This document shows positions 61,905 to 64,000 of a DNA stretch of 64,000 bases, piece by piece. The notes beneath the pieces are model-generated. The model saw nothing but the letters and a program-made list of their open reading frames with translations. It made no database searches and was not told the origin of the DNA. This stretch comes from Rikenellaceae bacterium (lineage in GTDB: Bacteria; Bacteroidota; Bacteroidia; Bacteroidales; Rikenellaceae). The position numbers and the translations under genes were made by a program. The first letter of the stretch is position 1; each line of letters opens with the position of its first letter. Location: positions 152,683 through 216,682 of the forward strand of contig SUZM01000003.1 of the NCBI GenBank assembly GCA_015059965.1, written 5' to 3'.

Positions 61905-61945
61905 CAACAAAAACCACCCGGGCTCCTTTCGGGACCCGGGCGGGA
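61905..61945 (-). terminator. Terminator of the BspA-like gene
   Basis: CCCGGG/CCCGGG with an inner TCC/GGA forms a GC-rich hairpin at about 61917-61942, followed on the minus strand by TGGTTTTTG. Confidence 0.72.
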
Positions 61946-62003
61946 ATAAGGCGTTTGCAAAGTGAAGAGGATTTGTGAATTTAGGGAATTTTAGGAGTTA
62001 AGG

Positions 62004-62041
62004 GATCCTCCTTAATCTCCTCAATCTCCTTAATCTCCTTA
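62004..62041. repeat. Short tandem repeat after the BspA-like gene
   Basis: A 9-12 bp unit based on TTAATCTCC/TCAATCTCC is repeated about four times just past the stop codon. Confidence 0.7.
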
Positions 62042-62045
62042 CCTT

Positions 62046-63953
62046 CTAAAAGTCGTAGCCGACAGTCGCATCGGCATAGTTCCTCCAGGTATAGGCCGCC
62101 TTATAGGCATCAACTGACGCATTCGGTACATAAATCTTGCGGCCCGAAGCATTATCGTCAAATGCTTTAGCTCCGGAAGGTGGTGTCGCAGGCTTGCAAT
62201 AGACACTTGCTAGGTTTTTACAACTACGAAATGCATCTAAACCAATCGTAGTGACACCTTCGGGAATAGTAATGCTGATCAGCCCACTGCAACCAGTGAA
62301 TGCGTACCATTCAATAATTTTGACACTGTCGGGGATGGTGATACTTGTTAAGTTGCTACATGCTCCAAATGCAGAGTCTCTAATTGAGGTAACACCTTCG
62401 GGAATAATAATGCTTGTTAAATTACTACATTGGGAGAATACGGAATGTCCAATCGAAGTAATGTTATTAGGGATAATGTAGCTTGTTAAACCTGCGGGCG
62501 CAAATGAGTTTAAAGTGCCAGCAATAATCAAACATCTGTTATTATCTGAGGCGTATTTTCCATAAAATGCTTTTAGCGAGCTACAATGTGCGAATGGGCC
62601 ATCCCCAATGGAAGTAACATTATCGGGAATAGAGATAGTTGTCAGACCACTACAAGAGGAGAATGCAAAACCGTCGATTGAAGTCACGCTATCGGGAATG
62701 GCGATAGTTATCAAACCTCTACAATGACAGAAAGCAAACTCCCCAATAGTCCTAGTTCCATTAGGGATAGTTATGTTTTTCAGTTTGCTACACTCATAAA
62801 ATGCTCTGTTCCCAATAGAAGTTACTGGACCATCAAAAAGGATTATACCTTGTCCGTTTTCGTAGGTATTTGATACAATATTGGCTCCGAAAACGGTCGC
62901 ATCATACGGTTCTACAATCTGCTCATCGGTCGAGGTGTAGTAAATCATCATTGTCTCAGAGTCAACGGCTGTTGTTGTTATCTCCAATTTCTCGCTCAGC
63001 ACCTTTACTCCCTTGTTTTCTGCAGCGGCATAGACCGCATAGGTGGTTTCGGGTTTGAGGTTCTCGGCCGTGACCTCCGAGCGTTGGGTGGCGTTGGCCG
63101 AGGTTCCCTCGCTGAAGACTCTCTCCGCCGTAATGCCTTCGGCCTCCGACTGGGGTACTACAAGCCACTTGACCTCATCGCAGTTAAAGGGGGTAAGGGC
63201 AAATGTAAGGGTAGTCGTGGTAGCATTGATGGCCTCCAGCGTAACCTTGTGTTTTAGTGCCAGGGTGCCCACCTCACCATAGGAGATTGAGACATCGCCA
63301 CCGCCCGTGACATCGCACTCGGCAAAGGCGCGGATGTAGTAATCTTCGTGGCCCTTGAGTTTTGTCAGGTCGGCCGTGAAACTTTGGCTCTCCTCGTCGT
63401 AGGTGGCAAACTCGTGTTCACCCGTAAAGATTGTCGGGTTTGGCGAGGTGCTCCAGCAGAAACCTACCGAAGTGATGATACTGCCTCCGTCATCGGTAAT
63501 TCGGGCCTTGAGCGTGGGGGTGTAGAGGTCCACGATCTCAGGCTTGGAGATCGTGGCGCCCGAGCGGGTGGGCATCGTCACCGAAGCGACCTCCGAGAGC
63601 ATCTTCTCACCTCCGGTGGTGGCATAGAGGGCGTAGAAATAGGTCTCACCGATCGTAAGCCCCGAGACCGAAGCGGTAATATCGGCCATAGAGTCCTCGG
63701 TGACCGGGATGGTTTGCGTATCGGAGGAGGTAAAATCAATCGACGAGCTGAACAGAAAACCGTATTCGCGAATATGCCCGGGGTGGTCGGTCTGCAACGA
63801 GCCATGCAAGGTAACCGAGGTACGCAACAGATCGGTGGGCTCACCAAGCCGAAGCGTGGGGATATTGTTAAAGGCCTCGGGGTCGGCCTTGCAGCCCACC
63901 AACATCATCAGGGCCGACAGAAGAAGGAGGCAAAGTATAGAAATTTTTTTCAT
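62046..63953 (-). CDS. BspA-like leucine-rich-repeat surface lipoprotein
   Basis: A 635-residue predicted lipoprotein (lipobox MLVGC, C21). Residues 30-320 hold three fibronectin-III-like modules (EYGFLFSSS, SVGFCWSTSP, TTLTFALTPF, TTYAVYAAAEN). From about 365 to 600 there are roughly nine BspA/LRR_5 repeats of 23 residues (CSGLTTISIPDNVTSIGDGPF and similar), then the cap IYVPNASVDAYKAAYTWRNYAD. Such proteins bind host or bacterial surface ligands. The LRR part is visibly more AT-rich than the N-terminal part. Confidence 0.9.
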   Translation of the reverse strand: MKKISILCLLLLSALMMLVGCKADPEAFNNIPTLRLGEPTDLLRTSVTLHGSLQTDHPGHIREYGFLFSSSIDFTSSDTQTIPVTEDSMADITASVSGLTIGETYFYALYATTGGEKMLSEVASVTMPTRSGATISKPEIVDLYTPTLKARITDDGGSIITSVGFCWSTSPNPTIFTGEHEFATYDEESQSFTADLTKLKGHEDYYIRAFAECDVTGGGDVSISYGEVGTLALKHKVTLEAINATTTTLTFALTPFNCDEVKWLVVPQSEAEGITAERVFSEGTSANATQRSEVTAENLKPETTYAVYAAAENKGVKVLSEKLEITTTAVDSETMMIYYTSTDEQIVEPYDATVFGANIVSNTYENGQGIILFDGPVTSIGNRAFYECSKLKNITIPNGTRTIGEFAFCHCRGLITIAIPDSVTSIDGFAFSSCSGLTTISIPDNVTSIGDGPFAHCSSLKAFYGKYASDNNRCLIIAGTLNSFAPAGLTSYIIPNNITSIGHSVFSQCSNLTSIIIPEGVTSIRDSAFGACSNLTSITIPDSVKIIEWYAFTGCSGLISITIPEGVTTIGLDAFRSCKNLASVYCKPATPPSGAKAFDDNASGRKIYVPNASVDAYKAAYTWRNYADATVGYDF

Positions 63954-63980
63954 GTGTTTGCTCTTTTTGCGATTCGTATT

Positions 63981-64000
63981 TTAGAAGAGGACGCCGACGC
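63981..64000 (-). CDS. End of an upstream gene, possibly an outer membrane protein (partial)
   Basis: On the minus strand one frame reads VGVLF then a stop (63981-63983). A terminal Phe after alternating hydrophobic residues is typical of outer membrane beta-barrels. It would lie 27 nt upstream of the BspA-like gene, as in an operon. Only six codons are visible. Confidence 0.3.

Overview
The window is about 64 kb of a Bacteroidota chromosome, most likely of the order Bacteroidales and perhaps Alistipes or another Rikenellaceae (inference). The grounds are coding DNA of fairly high GC, many promoters of the Bacteroidota type (TTG, about 19-20 bp, then TAnnTTTG), abundant lipoproteins, a tmRNA tag ending NSYALAA, and family choices such as DUF4294, DUF2975, BspA-type leucine-rich repeats and a urocanase of about 670 residues. 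No phage, transposase, CRISPR array or rRNA was seen. Almost every gene is an ordinary chromosomal gene.

Layout: 1-573 is the end of a biotin carrier with two biotinyl domains. 777-8756 (minus) is a nine-gene nucleotide-sugar and glycan operon: rmlA, rmlC, rmlD, rmlB, an acyltransferase, a VioA-like aminotransferase, a second acyltransferase, an ATP-grasp ligase and a GT2 glycosyltransferase. Then come udk and gyrB, a cyclophilin-ftsE-TlpA lipoprotein operon, tmRNA, an AspT/YidE-type transporter, an M16 peptidase, a DUF2975/XRE pair, an acyl-ACP thioesterase, an EF-hand/LRR lipoprotein with a GT4 gene, an MFS transporter, era with a large TPR protein, ffh, tRNA-Gln, and nusB-DUF1573-yajC.

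From 37 kb: the histidine utilisation operon ftcD-hutU-hutH-hutI converts histidine to glutamate and formimino-THF. Next is a tightly packed five-gene operon (SPFH protein, ribbon-helix-helix protein, two small membrane proteins, sirtuin). It is followed by meaB, then the methylmalonyl-CoA epimerase plus sodium-pumping decarboxylase operon (mce, mmdA, oadG, mmdC, oadB). A PduO cobalamin adenosyltransferase at 58.2-58.8 kb would supply the cofactor for the B12-dependent mutase that MeaB protects (the mutase itself is outside the window). The ribosomal run rplM-rpsI-rpsB-tsf follows, then a papain-like lipoprotein, tRNA-Leu, a DUF2795 protein, a flavoprotein, an exonuclease, tRNA-Ser, and a BspA-like surface lipoprotein at the end.

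The least explained material is intergenic: (i) five long hairpins of shared architecture, every one in a gap between convergent genes; (ii) a 96-bp tandem repeat with GTCGTAACGAC palindromes and a diverged copy 17 kb away; (iii) duplicated tRNA 3' ends, with their terminators, next to both class II tRNAs; (iv) candidate ribosomal-protein leaders. The SPFH-RHH-TM-TM-sirtuin operon is the best candidate for an uncharacterised gene system.
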